Source of the DNA: DATHVI01 sp035461385
Lineage (GTDB): Bacteria > Actinomycetota > Thermoleophilia > Solirubrobacterales > 70-9
Length of the DNA: 13,842 nucleotides
Direction: 5' to 3'
Assembly (NCBI GenBank): GCA_035461385.1
Contig: DATHVI010000052.1
Coordinates: 1-13,842, forward strand
In this document: piece by piece, positions 7,025 through 13,808 of the stretch
Layout: every line of letters begins with the position of its first letter
How positions within the stretch are numbered: the stretch's first letter is position 1
Translations under genes and position numbers: made by a program
Notes under the pieces: generated by a model
The model's database searches: none
What the model was told of the DNA's origin: nothing
The model's input: the letters and a program-made list of their open reading frames with translations, nothing else

Positions 7025-7498
7025 CTATTCCTCGGGCGTCGGGCGGTAGATCGGCCCGCGCGCTACCACCGCGGCGAGCAGCCCGTTGGCCTCGTAGTCG
7101 GGTGGGTCGGATTCGACGATCGGAACCGCCTGCTGGCCGTGATAGTCGAGCGCCTCGCGAACGCCGGGATCGTAGAAGTAGCCGCCGGCGACGACGGTGG
7201 TCAGGAGCCCGAATCCGGCAGCGTCCTCGGCCTCGAGCCGGGCGACCGCACCCGCCGGGTCCTCGCCCTTGGCCGTCGCGAGCAGCTCCCGCAGCCCGTC
7301 GACGAGATCGGGCCTGATCCGGATCACCGCTGCGAGCACATCGCGACCGATGACCACCTCGCCGCCGGAAGGCATGTCGTCGCCGGGCGGGATCAGCACG
7401 TCGGCCAGCCCGGCGAGGGTCGCGCGCAGGTCGTCGTCGATCGTCACGTCCGAGGCCGGGACCGGGGCGTCGGGCGCCGGCGAGGCGGGCTCGTTCAT
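7025..7498 (-). CDS. Gluconate 2-dehydrogenase subunit 3-like protein (GMC partner)
   Basis: 157 residues. The stretch DDDLRATLAGLADVLIPPGD (21-40), followed by DMPSGGEV, is characteristic of the gluconate 2-dehydrogenase subunit 3 family: small proteins paired with GMC flavoproteins in gluconate, fructose, sorbitol and glucoside-3-dehydrogenases. The product presumably stabilises or helps mature the preceding GMC enzyme. Start choice: an ATG overlapping the GMC stop (at 7561) is also in frame, but 8 of the 21 extra codons end in A or T, whereas those after 7498 almost all end in G or C. I therefore use ATG 7498, with GGGAGG 4 nt upstream. Unlike many homologues it has no twin-arginine signal or hydrophobic N-terminus under either start, so the complex is predicted to be cytoplasmic. 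No cytochrome c subunit is adjacent. Confidence 0.78.
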   Translation of the reverse strand: MNEPASPAPDAPVPASDVTIDDDLRATLAGLADVLIPPGDDMPSGGEVVIGRDVLAAVIRIRPDLVDGLRELLATAKGEDPAGAVARLEAEDAAGFGLLTTVVAGGYFYDPGVREALDYHGQQAVPIVESDPPDYEANGLLAAVVARGPIYRPTPEE

Positions 7499-7560
7499 AA
7501 CGCCTCCCGGATCGCGCTTCGCCGCGGAATCCCGTCTCCCTTGTCCTGGCTCCGCGCTCA

Positions 7561-9180
7561 TCAGGCTCCCTTCTGGTCGCGGCGGGTCTCGATCAGCTGG
7601 TCTGTGAACCGCGACGCCATCGCGGCGATCGTCGCGGTCGGGTTCATCCCCGACGACGTCGGCCATGTGCTGCCGTCGAAGACGTAGAGGTTGGGGACGT
7701 CGTGAGTCCGGCCCCAGCGGTCGACGACCGAGGTCTCGGGATCGTCCCCCATCACGCAGGTGCCGAGCAGGTGCCAACCGGTGGCGCGGATCTGCGGGGC
7801 GACGATTGCCTCGTAGGCGCCCGCCGCCTCGAGCGACTCGCGGGCCCGCTGCTCGTGGAAGGCGATCATCCGGTTCGAGTTCTCGGACATCTCGTAGACG
7901 ATCTTCGCCGCCGGGATGCCGGCGCTGTCGGTCTTGTCGGGATCGAGCTCGACCCGGTTGTCCTCCTCCGGCAGGTCCTCGAAGATGAACCCCCACATCG
8001 CCGAGTGGCCGAGGCGGCGGCGGATCTCGAGGTGGAACTCGGGGCCCCAGACCGAGTTCTCCTCGCCCCATGGATAGGCCATCGTCATCGCCAGCGGGCC
8101 ACCGGTCGGCTGCAGGCCCCACTTCGCTCCGCGCACGAAGCCGCGGTCGGGGTCGGTCTCGTAGAACTCGAGCGAGTGGAGGTGCTGGCCCCAGACGCCC
8201 TGCGAGCTGCCGATGTCGTCCTCGAACAGGCCGACGACGGTGCCGAACGGGTGCATCATCAACCGCTTTCCGACCAGCCCCGACGAGTTCGCGAGGCCCT
8301 CCGGCTGGCCGTCGGTGGCTGAGAGCAGGAGCAGGCGCGGGGTGCCGATCCCGTTCGCGCACAGCAGCGTCACGTCGGCGGCCTGAAAGTGCTCGTTCCC
8401 GTCCGCATCGACCCAGGTCGCGCCGGTGACGCGACCCGACCCGTCGACCTCGAGCCGCTTCGCGCGTGCCCCCGTGACGAGCTTCGCTCCGAGCTCGACC
8501 GCATCCGGCCAGTAGGTCAGGTCGACGCTCGCCTTCGCCCCCTCGGCGCAGCCGCGCAGGCAGGTGGCCCGTTGGACGCAGGCGCGCAGCCGGCCGTAGG
8601 GCTTGGTCGCGATCGCGTTCGGCGCCGGCCACCAGTGCCAGCCGAGCTCGTTGTGAGCCTTCGCCACCCGCCTGCCCATCTCGGCGAGCGGTACCGGTGG
8701 CATCGGCGGGCCCTCGCCGGGTGGGAACGCGGTGTCCCCAGCGAGTCCGGAGACGCCCCAGTCGCGCTCGACCCGGACGTAGTAGGGCTCGAGCTCCTCA
8801 TAGGTCAGCGGCCAATCGTCGGCGACCCCGTCGAGGGTGCGGACGCGGAAGTCCGACGGCATGTTGCGCTGCCAGTGGGCGGCGTAGACGACGGTGCCGC
8901 CGCCGACCCCGTTCCACATCAGCGCGGTGATGTCGGAGTCGGAGTCGTCGACGGGATAGTCGGCGGTCCAGGCGCGCTCGTTCGGATCCCAGCTCCAGTC
9001 GCGGGCGGCGGTGAGCTCGAAGTCGGGGTGTCCGGCGCGCGCCTTGGCGTAGTCGGGCCAGTCCCCCTGCTCGAGGCATACGACGTCGAATCCTTCCTCG
9101 GCGAGCCGCTTCGCCGCCACCGCTCCCGATGCTCCGGCGCCGATGATCAGCACATCGGCGCGCCCGTTGCGGTCAGTCAC
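7561..9180 (-). CDS. GMC-family FAD oxidoreductase
   Basis: 539 residues. The N-terminus ADVLIIGAGASGAVAAKRL (8-26) is the FAD-binding Rossmann motif, and VCLEQGDW (34-41) holds the ribose-binding Glu. GVGGGTVVYAAHWQRNMPSD (91-110) is the second FAD block. A cysteine cluster CVQRATCLRGCAEGAKAS (Cys201, 207, 211) is typical of the gluconate/fructose-dehydrogenase-like branch. The C-terminal domain has GWHLLGTCVMG with His470 and SGMNPTATIAA with Asn513, the expected His/Asn catalytic pair that takes the proton from an alcohol. It likely oxidises an alcohol, polyol or sugar hydroxyl. The start is GTG at 9180, overlapping the upstream gene by 8 nt, with AGGAGG 9 nt before it. The open frame extends further upstream but that part is a shadow of the neighbouring gene. 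No signal peptide is seen. The substrate is unknown. Confidence 0.9.
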   Translation of the reverse strand: MTDRNGRADVLIIGAGASGAVAAKRLAEEGFDVVCLEQGDWPDYAKARAGHPDFELTAARDWSWDPNERAWTADYPVDDSDSDITALMWNGVGGGTVVYAAHWQRNMPSDFRVRTLDGVADDWPLTYEELEPYYVRVERDWGVSGLAGDTAFPPGEGPPMPPVPLAEMGRRVAKAHNELGWHWWPAPNAIATKPYGRLRACVQRATCLRGCAEGAKASVDLTYWPDAVELGAKLVTGARAKRLEVDGSGRVTGATWVDADGNEHFQAADVTLLCANGIGTPRLLLLSATDGQPEGLANSSGLVGKRLMMHPFGTVVGLFEDDIGSSQGVWGQHLHSLEFYETDPDRGFVRGAKWGLQPTGGPLAMTMAYPWGEENSVWGPEFHLEIRRRLGHSAMWGFIFEDLPEEDNRVELDPDKTDSAGIPAAKIVYEMSENSNRMIAFHEQRARESLEAAGAYEAIVAPQIRATGWHLLGTCVMGDDPETSVVDRWGRTHDVPNLYVFDGSTWPTSSGMNPTATIAAMASRFTDQLIETRRDQKGA

Positions 9181-10549
9181 TCGCTCCCACCTCCTGGTTC
9201 GTGTCTCGGCCGCGATCCCTGGTGACCGCGGCATCCGCCACCCGGGGGCCGAAGACCAGCCCGAGTACGAGGCCGCCGACGTATCCGGTGTCCTGGATCC
9301 CGCCCATGTCGGCGCCGGCGGCGTAGAGGCCGGGCACCGGCGATCCCCCGGCGTCGAGCGCCCTACCTTCGCTGTCGGTGCGCAGGCCGCCGAAGGTGAA
9401 GGTGATCGACGGCTGAACCTCGAGCGCGTGGAAGGGCGGCTCGCGGAGCGGGTGCGGCTCAGCCGGAAGCGGGGCGTCGAGCGTGACTCCCCGGTCCCCG
9501 GCGGCCGCGGCCTCGTAGCGGGCGAGGGTCTCGCGCAGCGCGGGGCCGTTGACGTCCCAGCCCTCGACCTCGGCGACCAGAGCGTCGATCGTGTCCGCCC
9601 GAGCGATCCGGCCGCCGGCTTCGGCGGCGACGGCGAACCGGTCGACCACCTGGCCGTGGGGGTACGGCGGCCCGACCGCGAACTCCCCGCGGACCGCCTC
9701 GTCGCAGAGCAGGATCGCGCGCCCGCCCGGCTGGCGGAGTGTGAACTGGTTCGAAACCTCGTCCCCCCGGGACTCGTCGACGAATCGCCGGCCGAAGCGG
9801 TTGACGAGCACGCAGGCATGGGAGTGGTATTGGGTGAGGGGCAGGAAGTCCTCGGGCTCGAGGTCGTCGATCGGATCCGGCAGCAGATGGCCGTAGAAGC
9901 TGTCGAGCGAGCCGCTTAGCGCGCCGCCGGCGGCGAGGCCCATCCGCAGCCCGTCGCCGGTGCTGCGCGGGTTCGAGCGCACGATCAGCTCCTCGGCGCC
10001 GGGCCCGATCAGCGCCCGGACGCGCTCCGGGTCGCCCTGAAAGCCGCCGGTCGCGAGCAGCGTCGCCGCCGCGTCGATCCGCTGATCGCCGTCCGGGCCT
10101 GAGACCGCGGCGCCGGTCACCGCCCCGCCGTCGGCGAGCAGCTCCCGGGCCGCGGTCTCGAACAGCACCGTCCCCCCGGCGCTCTCGATTCGCTCCCTCC
10201 AGATGTCGAGCAGGGTGTGGATGTCGATCCGATGGGCGATTCCGAAGCCCATCTGGCCCTGCCAGCGCTCGCTGACCTCGACCCCGGCCTCCCGCGCCGC
10301 GTCGACCGCGGCGTCGAACCCGTCGACGAGGATCCGCCCGAGCTCGGGGTCGCCGTGCGGGCAGATCCGGTGCAGGGTCTCGTAGTCGGGGGCGGTCCAG
10401 AGGATCCCCGCAGAGAGCGCGCCGGAGCCGCCGAGGTGGTCGCCCTTCTCGACGACGACGACGCGGGCTCCGGTGTCGGCCGCGTGGGCAGCCGCCGCGG
10501 TGCCGGCGACGCCCCCGCCGACCACGAGCAGGTCAGCGCTGATGCTCAA
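9173..10549 (-). CDS. FAD-binding dehydrogenase, fumarate reductase/ketosteroid dehydrogenase type
   Basis: 458 residues. SADLLVVGGGVAGTAAAAHA (4-23) is the dinucleotide-binding motif and VVVEKGDHLGGSGALSAG (31-48) the next FAD block. Further family landmarks are LLATGGFQGDPE (164-175), RSTGDGLRMGLAAG (195-208), VNRFGRRFVDES (249-260) and FGGLRTDSEGRALD followed by VPGLYAAGADMGG (386-417). This is the FAD_binding_2 family, which includes soluble fumarate reductases, tricarballylate dehydrogenase and 3-ketosteroid dehydrogenases. The active-site Arg typical of fumarate reductases is not clearly at the expected place after VDES, so fumarate is not a safe guess; introduction or removal of a C=C bond next to a carbonyl is the family theme. 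The start is TTG overlapping the aldehyde dehydrogenase stop by 4 nt (TTGA), with GGTGGAG 8 nt upstream. It probably acts in the same pathway as its operon partners. Confidence 0.85.
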   Translation of the reverse strand: MSISADLLVVGGGVAGTAAAAHAADTGARVVVVEKGDHLGGSGALSAGILWTAPDYETLHRICPHGDPELGRILVDGFDAAVDAAREAGVEVSERWQGQMGFGIAHRIDIHTLLDIWRERIESAGGTVLFETAARELLADGGAVTGAAVSGPDGDQRIDAAATLLATGGFQGDPERVRALIGPGAEELIVRSNPRSTGDGLRMGLAAGGALSGSLDSFYGHLLPDPIDDLEPEDFLPLTQYHSHACVLVNRFGRRFVDESRGDEVSNQFTLRQPGGRAILLCDEAVRGEFAVGPPYPHGQVVDRFAVAAEAGGRIARADTIDALVAEVEGWDVNGPALRETLARYEAAAAGDRGVTLDAPLPAEPHPLREPPFHALEVQPSITFTFGGLRTDSEGRALDAGGSPVPGLYAAGADMGGIQDTGYVGGLVLGLVFGPRVADAAVTRDRGRDTNQEVGASD

Positions 10550-12015
10550 TACGGGTACTCCACCTTGGTCCGCTGGATCCCGATCCAGCGCCGCTCGGTG
10601 AACTCCTCGAGGTTGGCGTCACCGCCGGAGCGCCCGCCGAGCCCGGAGGCGCCGATGCCGCCGAACGGGACGTGAGCCTCGTCGAGGCAGGTCGAGTCGT
10701 TGACGTGGACCATCCCCGACTGGACGCGCTCGGCGAACGCGAGGCCGCGCTCCATCGATCCGGTCAGGACCGAGTTGACGAGGCCGTATTCGGTGTCGTT
10801 GACGATCTCGAGCGCCTCCTGGTCGGAGTCGAACGGGATCACCGGGGCGATCGGCGCGAAGATCTCCTCCCGCCAGAGCGGCATCTCGGTGGTCACGTCG
10901 ACGACCACAGTCGGCCGGTACATCAGGCCCTCGTAGGTGCCGCCCTCGACCACCCGCGCGCCGGCCTCGCGCGAGCGCTCGAGGATCGCGTGGCCGCGGT
11001 CGCGCTGGGCCTCGCTGATCATCGGGCCGAGCCCGACCTCGTCGGTCGCCGGATCGCCGACGACGATCGACTTCGCCCGCTCGGCGAGCCTGTTCACGTA
11101 CTCGTCGAAGAGCGGCCGAGCGACCAGGTGGCGGCCCGCGGTGATGCAGGTTTGGCCCTGGTAGTGGAACGCCGACCAGGCGCCGATCATCGTCGCCTCG
11201 TCGATGTCGGCATCGTCGAGGACGACGAGGGCGTTGTTGCCGCCGAGCTCGAGCGAGACGCGCTTGAGCTGGCCGCCCGCGACCTTCGCGACCTCACGGC
11301 CGACCTCGGCCGAGCCGGTGAAGTGGATCATGCTGACGTCGGGGTGGGCGACCAGGTGCTCGCCGATCTCGTCGCCCCCGCTCACCACCTGGAGGATCCC
11401 CGGCGGCGCCCCGGCGTCGGCGAACAACTCGGCGATCACCAGCGCGCCGGTGATCGGCGTCGCCGGTGCCGGCTTCAGCACGACCGTGTTCCCGAGCGCG
11501 ATCGCCGGGGCGACGACCCGCGAGCCGAGCACGAGCGGGAAGTTCCACGGCGTGATCGCGCCGACGACGCCGACCGGCATCCGCTGGACCAGGCTGAGCT
11601 TGCCGGTGTTGTGCGACGGGATCACCTCGGCGGTCGCGCGCGAGGTCAGCGCCGCCGCCTCGTAGAACTCGTTCACGCTCGCCCCGACCTCGTAGTCGGC
11701 CTTGCCGCGGATCGCCCCGGTCTCGCGGACGATCAGGTCGGCGACGTCTCCGGCGCGCTCCTCGAGCAGCTGCGCGACCTTGCGCAATAGCCCGGCGCGA
11801 ACGTCGTATCCCTCCGCCGCCCAGCCCGGCTGCGCCTTGCGCGCCGACGCGACCGCCCCCTCGAGGTCGTTCGTCGAAGCGATCCCCGCGCTCGCGAGCT
11901 CCTCGTTGCGCCCCTTGTCGAGCACCGGCGCCTGTTGCGAGCCCTCAGCATCCCGGAACTCGCCATCGACGAAGATCTTCCCGGCCCACGGCCGCCCTTC
12001 GAGCTGCGTCGTCAT
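10546..12015 (-). CDS. NAD(P)-dependent aldehyde dehydrogenase, benzaldehyde dehydrogenase-like
   Basis: 489 residues, full length. Active-site residues are in place: TPWNFP with Asn158, VVLKPAPATP with Lys181, SLELGGNNALVVL with Glu256 and GQTCIT with the catalytic Cys290. FTGSAEVGR (232-240) is the cofactor-binding loop. The block NNALVVLDDADID, the C-terminal VPFGGIGASGLGGRSGGDAN and the ending EYPY resemble benzaldehyde and vanillin dehydrogenases (XylC-like) more than betaine or succinate-semialdehyde dehydrogenases; this subfamily call is from memory of the family pattern. It converts an aldehyde, perhaps aromatic, to the acid. It is the first gene of the four-gene operon, with ATG preceded by GAGAGG. 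It is expressed from a TTGACA promoter about 180 nt upstream that carries a LacI-type operator. Confidence 0.93.
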   Translation of the reverse strand: MTTQLEGRPWAGKIFVDGEFRDAEGSQQAPVLDKGRNEELASAGIASTNDLEGAVASARKAQPGWAAEGYDVRAGLLRKVAQLLEERAGDVADLIVRETGAIRGKADYEVGASVNEFYEAAALTSRATAEVIPSHNTGKLSLVQRMPVGVVGAITPWNFPLVLGSRVVAPAIALGNTVVLKPAPATPITGALVIAELFADAGAPPGILQVVSGGDEIGEHLVAHPDVSMIHFTGSAEVGREVAKVAGGQLKRVSLELGGNNALVVLDDADIDEATMIGAWSAFHYQGQTCITAGRHLVARPLFDEYVNRLAERAKSIVVGDPATDEVGLGPMISEAQRDRGHAILERSREAGARVVEGGTYEGLMYRPTVVVDVTTEMPLWREEIFAPIAPVIPFDSDQEALEIVNDTEYGLVNSVLTGSMERGLAFAERVQSGMVHVNDSTCLDEAHVPFGGIGASGLGGRSGGDANLEEFTERRWIGIQRTKVEYPY

Positions 12016-12072
12016 CCGGCTACCTCTCTCCCGTTATCTCTGTTCCCTCGCGCTGGCCTGCCCGGGTCGAGT

Positions 12073-12153
12073 GATCCGATCCGATCCGGCAGAGCCGCGG
12101 CCCGACCGGCGGGGCGGCCCGATCCGGAGCGATCGGCCGGTCCCGTCGAGATC
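12073..12153 (-). promoter_or_regulatory. Structured leader with GATC cluster upstream of the aldehyde dehydrogenase
   Basis: Six GATC sites occur in 81 bp (12073, 12078, 12083, 12121, 12131, 12150), the first three as a tandem GATCC repeat of 5 bp. A two-tier stem-loop is possible: outer arms GACCGGC/GCCGGTC (12104-12110 and 12136-12142), inner arms CGATC/GATCG (12120-12124 and 12131-12135). It lies in the untranslated RNA between the promoter and the ATG. It could be a regulatory RNA element, though no known riboswitch is recognised. Confidence 0.35.
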
Positions 12154-12177
12154 CGGCCTGACCCCTGCGCGAGCCGA

Positions 12178-12193
12178 CGGTTAACGTTTTCCT
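12178..12193. promoter_or_regulatory. LacI-type operator 1 (operon side)
   Basis: A CG-centred imperfect palindrome GGTTAAC|GTTTTCC (12179-12192), symmetric at 5 of 7 base pairs. It lies immediately downstream of the putative -10 of the aldehyde dehydrogenase operon, spanning the expected transcription start. The right half-site on the minus strand is GGAAAAC, identical to the left half-site of operator 2. LacI-family operators typically have a central CG and A/T-rich inner arms, as here. Confidence 0.6.
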
Positions 12194-12195
12194 TC

Positions 12196-12225
12196 ACGTT
12201 ACAAGAGCCGTCCGCGGCCTGTCAA
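12196..12225 (-). promoter_or_regulatory. Promoter of the aldehyde dehydrogenase operon
   Basis: On the minus strand a perfect TTGACA (12225-12220) is followed after 18 nt by TAACGT (12201-12196), which keeps the T1, A2 and T6 of the -10 consensus. The predicted start is near 12189, inside operator 1, so a bound repressor would block initiation. It is about 180 nt from the ATG of the first gene. This is one of the two clearest promoters in the window. Confidence 0.6.
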
Positions 12226-12235
12226 GCAGCCGAGC

Positions 12236-12259
12236 TGTAATCTCAGGAAAACGCTTCCC
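12236..12259 (+). promoter_or_regulatory. LacI-type operator 2 with lacI -10-like element
   Basis: On the plus strand TGTAAT (12236-12241) matches five of six -10 positions, without a clear -35. Five bases later the CG-centred palindrome GGAAAAC|GCTTCCC (12246-12259) follows, symmetric at 5 of 7 pairs and located over the expected start of lacI transcription. Its centre is 67 bp from that of operator 1. The two sites mirror each other, which suggests coordinate repression of the operon and autoregulation of lacI, possibly with looping. Confidence 0.5.
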
Positions 12260-12325
12260 CACCCACCCACCCCAACCCGGTTTGCTCAGAACTGACCCGT
12301 TAATGGCGACGACGACCCTGGGCAT

Positions 12326-12395
12326 CGGCGACGGACGGCGTCGGGCGTCCAATGTGGAAGCGCCCTGTGGGCGCGGCGACGGACGGCGCCGGGCG
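12326..12395 (+). repeat. 22-bp direct repeat, 48-bp period, upstream of lacI
   Basis: Two copies at 12326-12347 and 12374-12395 are identical at 21 of 22 positions (single T/C difference at position 16), starting CGGCGACGGACGGCG. A shorter ATGTGGA follows each copy (12352 and 12409). The repeat lies in non-coding DNA about 140-210 nt before lacI. It may be a binding-site pair, a recent local duplication or a low-complexity artefact of GC-rich DNA. Confidence 0.55.
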
Positions 12396-12533
12396 GGCGG
12401 CCGCTGGGATGTGGAGCCGGAGGGGCGTCCGACCCGGTCGTCAGGTTTGCCGAGATGACGCGGGTGGAGCCACCGAGCGGTCGCGCGCGACCAGTTCGCG
12501 GCGGCACGGCGGCACTCCGGGTCGCCGGCGGGA

Positions 12534-13562
12534 ATGGCCGGTAGTCCGAAGCGGCCGCGGGGATCGCTCGCCGAGGTCGCCGAACTCGCCGGCGTCTCGA
12601 TCGCGACCGCGTCGCGAGTCGTCAACGACTCGCCGCACCCCGTCGCGGAGGCGACCCGCGCGCGGGTCCTCGCGGCGGCCGAAGAGCTCGGGTACTCGCC
12701 GAGCGCACTCGCGCGGGCGCTCGTCACCCGCCGCAGCCGGATCATCGGGGTGATCGTCGGCGACATCGTCGATCCGTACTTCGCCGAGATCACCCGGGGG
12801 ATCGAAGACGTCTGCTCGAAGGCCGGATACATGACGATCGTCTGCAACGCCGACCGCAGCACCGAGGTCGAGATCGAGCAGCTCAAGCTGCTCACCGACT
12901 ACCACGCCGAGGGGGTCGTGTTCGCCGGCAGCGGCTACATCGAGGACGATCGCGGCGACGAGCTCGCCGCCCTGGTCGAGCGGGCGTCCGATCAGGAGAT
13001 CAAGGTGCTGTCGCTCGCCCGGCGCGACTTCGAGGCGCCATCGGTGCGGATCGACAACCGGGCGGTGGCGCGCGAGCTGACCGAGTACCTGATCTCGCTC
13101 GGGCACCGTCGGATCGCGTTCATCAAGGGCCCCGAGGGCCTGTATGCGAGCGCCGATCGCCTCGGCGGGTACGAGGATGCGATGGGCGCGGCCGGGCTCG
13201 AGGCGGGGCCGGTCCACGAGGGCGACTTCACCTACGACATGGGCCACGCGGCGGCGGTCCGGCTGCTGGCCGACGCCGAGCTCCCGGACGCGGTGATCGG
13301 CGCCAACGACGAGACGGCGATCGGGGCGCTCGCCGCCCTGCGCCAGGCGGAGATCGCGGTCCCTGATCGAGTCTCGGTCGCCGGGATGACCGACACGCGA
13401 CTGGCGCGATTCAGCGATATCACCACGGTCAGCATCCCGCTCTACCAGTTCGGGGCGATCGCCGCCCGCCGGATCATCGCCGGCGCCGGCGACGCCGACG
13501 TGGGCGGCGACACCCTCCTGCCCCACCGGCTGGTGCCGCGATCGACCACCGCGCGACGCTGA
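12534..13562 (+). CDS. LacI-family transcriptional regulator
   Basis: 342 residues, the standard length. The helix-turn-helix is at 11-31 (SLAEVAELAGVSIATASRVV), preceded by a basic arm (KRPRG). The hinge helix is in YSPSALARALVTRRS (54-68). The periplasmic-binding-protein-like effector domain follows: IIGVIVGDIVDPYFAEITRG (70-89), EGVVFAGSG (126-134), SLGHRRIAFIKGP (188-200), PDAVIGANDETAIGALAAL (251-269) and PDRVSVAGMTDTRLARF (277-293). Such proteins usually bind a sugar or related small molecule and leave a CG-centred palindrome. It is the only plus-strand gene and is divergent from the aldehyde dehydrogenase operon. Two candidate operators lie between them, so it is the probable repressor of that operon. 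A weak GGCGGG ribosome binding site precedes the ATG. The effector is not predictable from sequence alone. Confidence 0.94.
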   Translation: MAGSPKRPRGSLAEVAELAGVSIATASRVVNDSPHPVAEATRARVLAAAEELGYSPSALARALVTRRSRIIGVIVGDIVDPYFAEITRGIEDVCSKAGYMTIVCNADRSTEVEIEQLKLLTDYHAEGVVFAGSGYIEDDRGDELAALVERASDQEIKVLSLARRDFEAPSVRIDNRAVARELTEYLISLGHRRIAFIKGPEGLYASADRLGGYEDAMGAAGLEAGPVHEGDFTYDMGHAAAVRLLADAELPDAVIGANDETAIGALAALRQAEIAVPDRVSVAGMTDTRLARFSDITTVSIPLYQFGAIAARRIIAGAGDADVGGDTLLPHRLVPRSTTARR

Positions 13563-13600
13563 TCCTCGCGAGCTCGAACCGCTACCCGGCCGCCGATCGC

Positions 13601-13613
13601 CGATCCGGGATCG
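13601..13613 (+). terminator. Short inverted repeat after lacI, possible terminator
   Basis: CGATCC-G-GGATCG, a perfect 6-bp inverted repeat with a one-base centre, lies about 40 nt after the lacI stop. There is no T run and the loop is too tight for a good RNA hairpin unless the inner pairs open. It could instead be a protein-binding palindrome. Confidence 0.2.
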
Positions 13614-13617
13614 ACAG

Positions 13618-13656
13618 GAACCCTGGCTACAAGATCGAAACGAACGCTGGCTACAA
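13618..13656 (+). repeat. 15-bp direct repeat with 24-bp period downstream of lacI
   Basis: GAACCCTGGCTACAA (13618-13632) and GAACGCTGGCTACAA (13642-13656) differ at one base. They lie in non-coding DNA between lacI and the promoter at the right edge, in a patch less GC-rich than the surroundings. A 24-bp period could place two regulator sites on nearly the same helix face. No in-frame start codon makes this a plausible coding repeat. Confidence 0.5.
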
Positions 13657-13808
13657 CGGAGGCACCGAACGTACCCTTCACCCCCGGCGGCCGAGGCGTC
13701 GCTTCCGACCCTCGCCCTGCTCGCGGGCCGACTGGGTCCCCGCCGCGCCCGCGGTCGCTGACAACGCGCCGCGACACGCGCGGCGACCGCGCGGCGCGCC
13801 GCGGCAGC

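Larger units (their letters stand above)
12016..12533. other. Divergent regulatory region between the aldehyde dehydrogenase operon and lacI
   Basis: 518 nt without a convincing gene. From left to right it holds a leader of about 175 nt for the minus-strand operon (GATC cluster and stem-loop), the operon promoter and operator, a second operator with a -10-like element for lacI, a C-rich strip (12257-12275), and a GC-rich stretch with a 22-bp direct repeat upstream of lacI. A 51-codon plus-strand ORF at 12303-12458 has no ribosome binding site and atypical codon endings, and is not called as a gene. Confidence 0.75.

Noticed and set aside
7499..7561. In-frame upstream ATG of the small-subunit gene overlapping the GMC stop (TGATG)
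   Set aside because: Attractive for coupling, but 8 of the 21 added codons end in A or T, unlike the rest of the gene. Kept as an alternative start only.
4979..7687. A 902-codon open frame on the plus strand, antisense to malate synthase and neighbours
   Set aside because: It crosses several real genes and intergenic regions and has no family motifs. Its Arg/Asp/Val-rich, repetitive composition is that of an antisense shadow in GC-rich DNA.
9181..9819. Upstream extension of the GMC reading frame to a 752-residue protein
   Set aside because: The extra part is low-complexity Ser/Arg/Pro sequence from the wrong frame of the flavoprotein gene. The GTG at 9180 has a good ribosome binding site and precedes the FAD motif directly.
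12194..13526. Long minus-strand frames opposite lacI
   Set aside because: The plus-strand frame is a complete LacI-family protein. The antisense frames lack recognisable domains.
13700..13808. Very GC-rich stretch with many CGCG-type inverted repeats before the edge promoter
   Set aside because: Repeats of this kind (GCGCGG/CCGCGC) arise readily from composition alone. No single hairpin stands out and no T tract follows.
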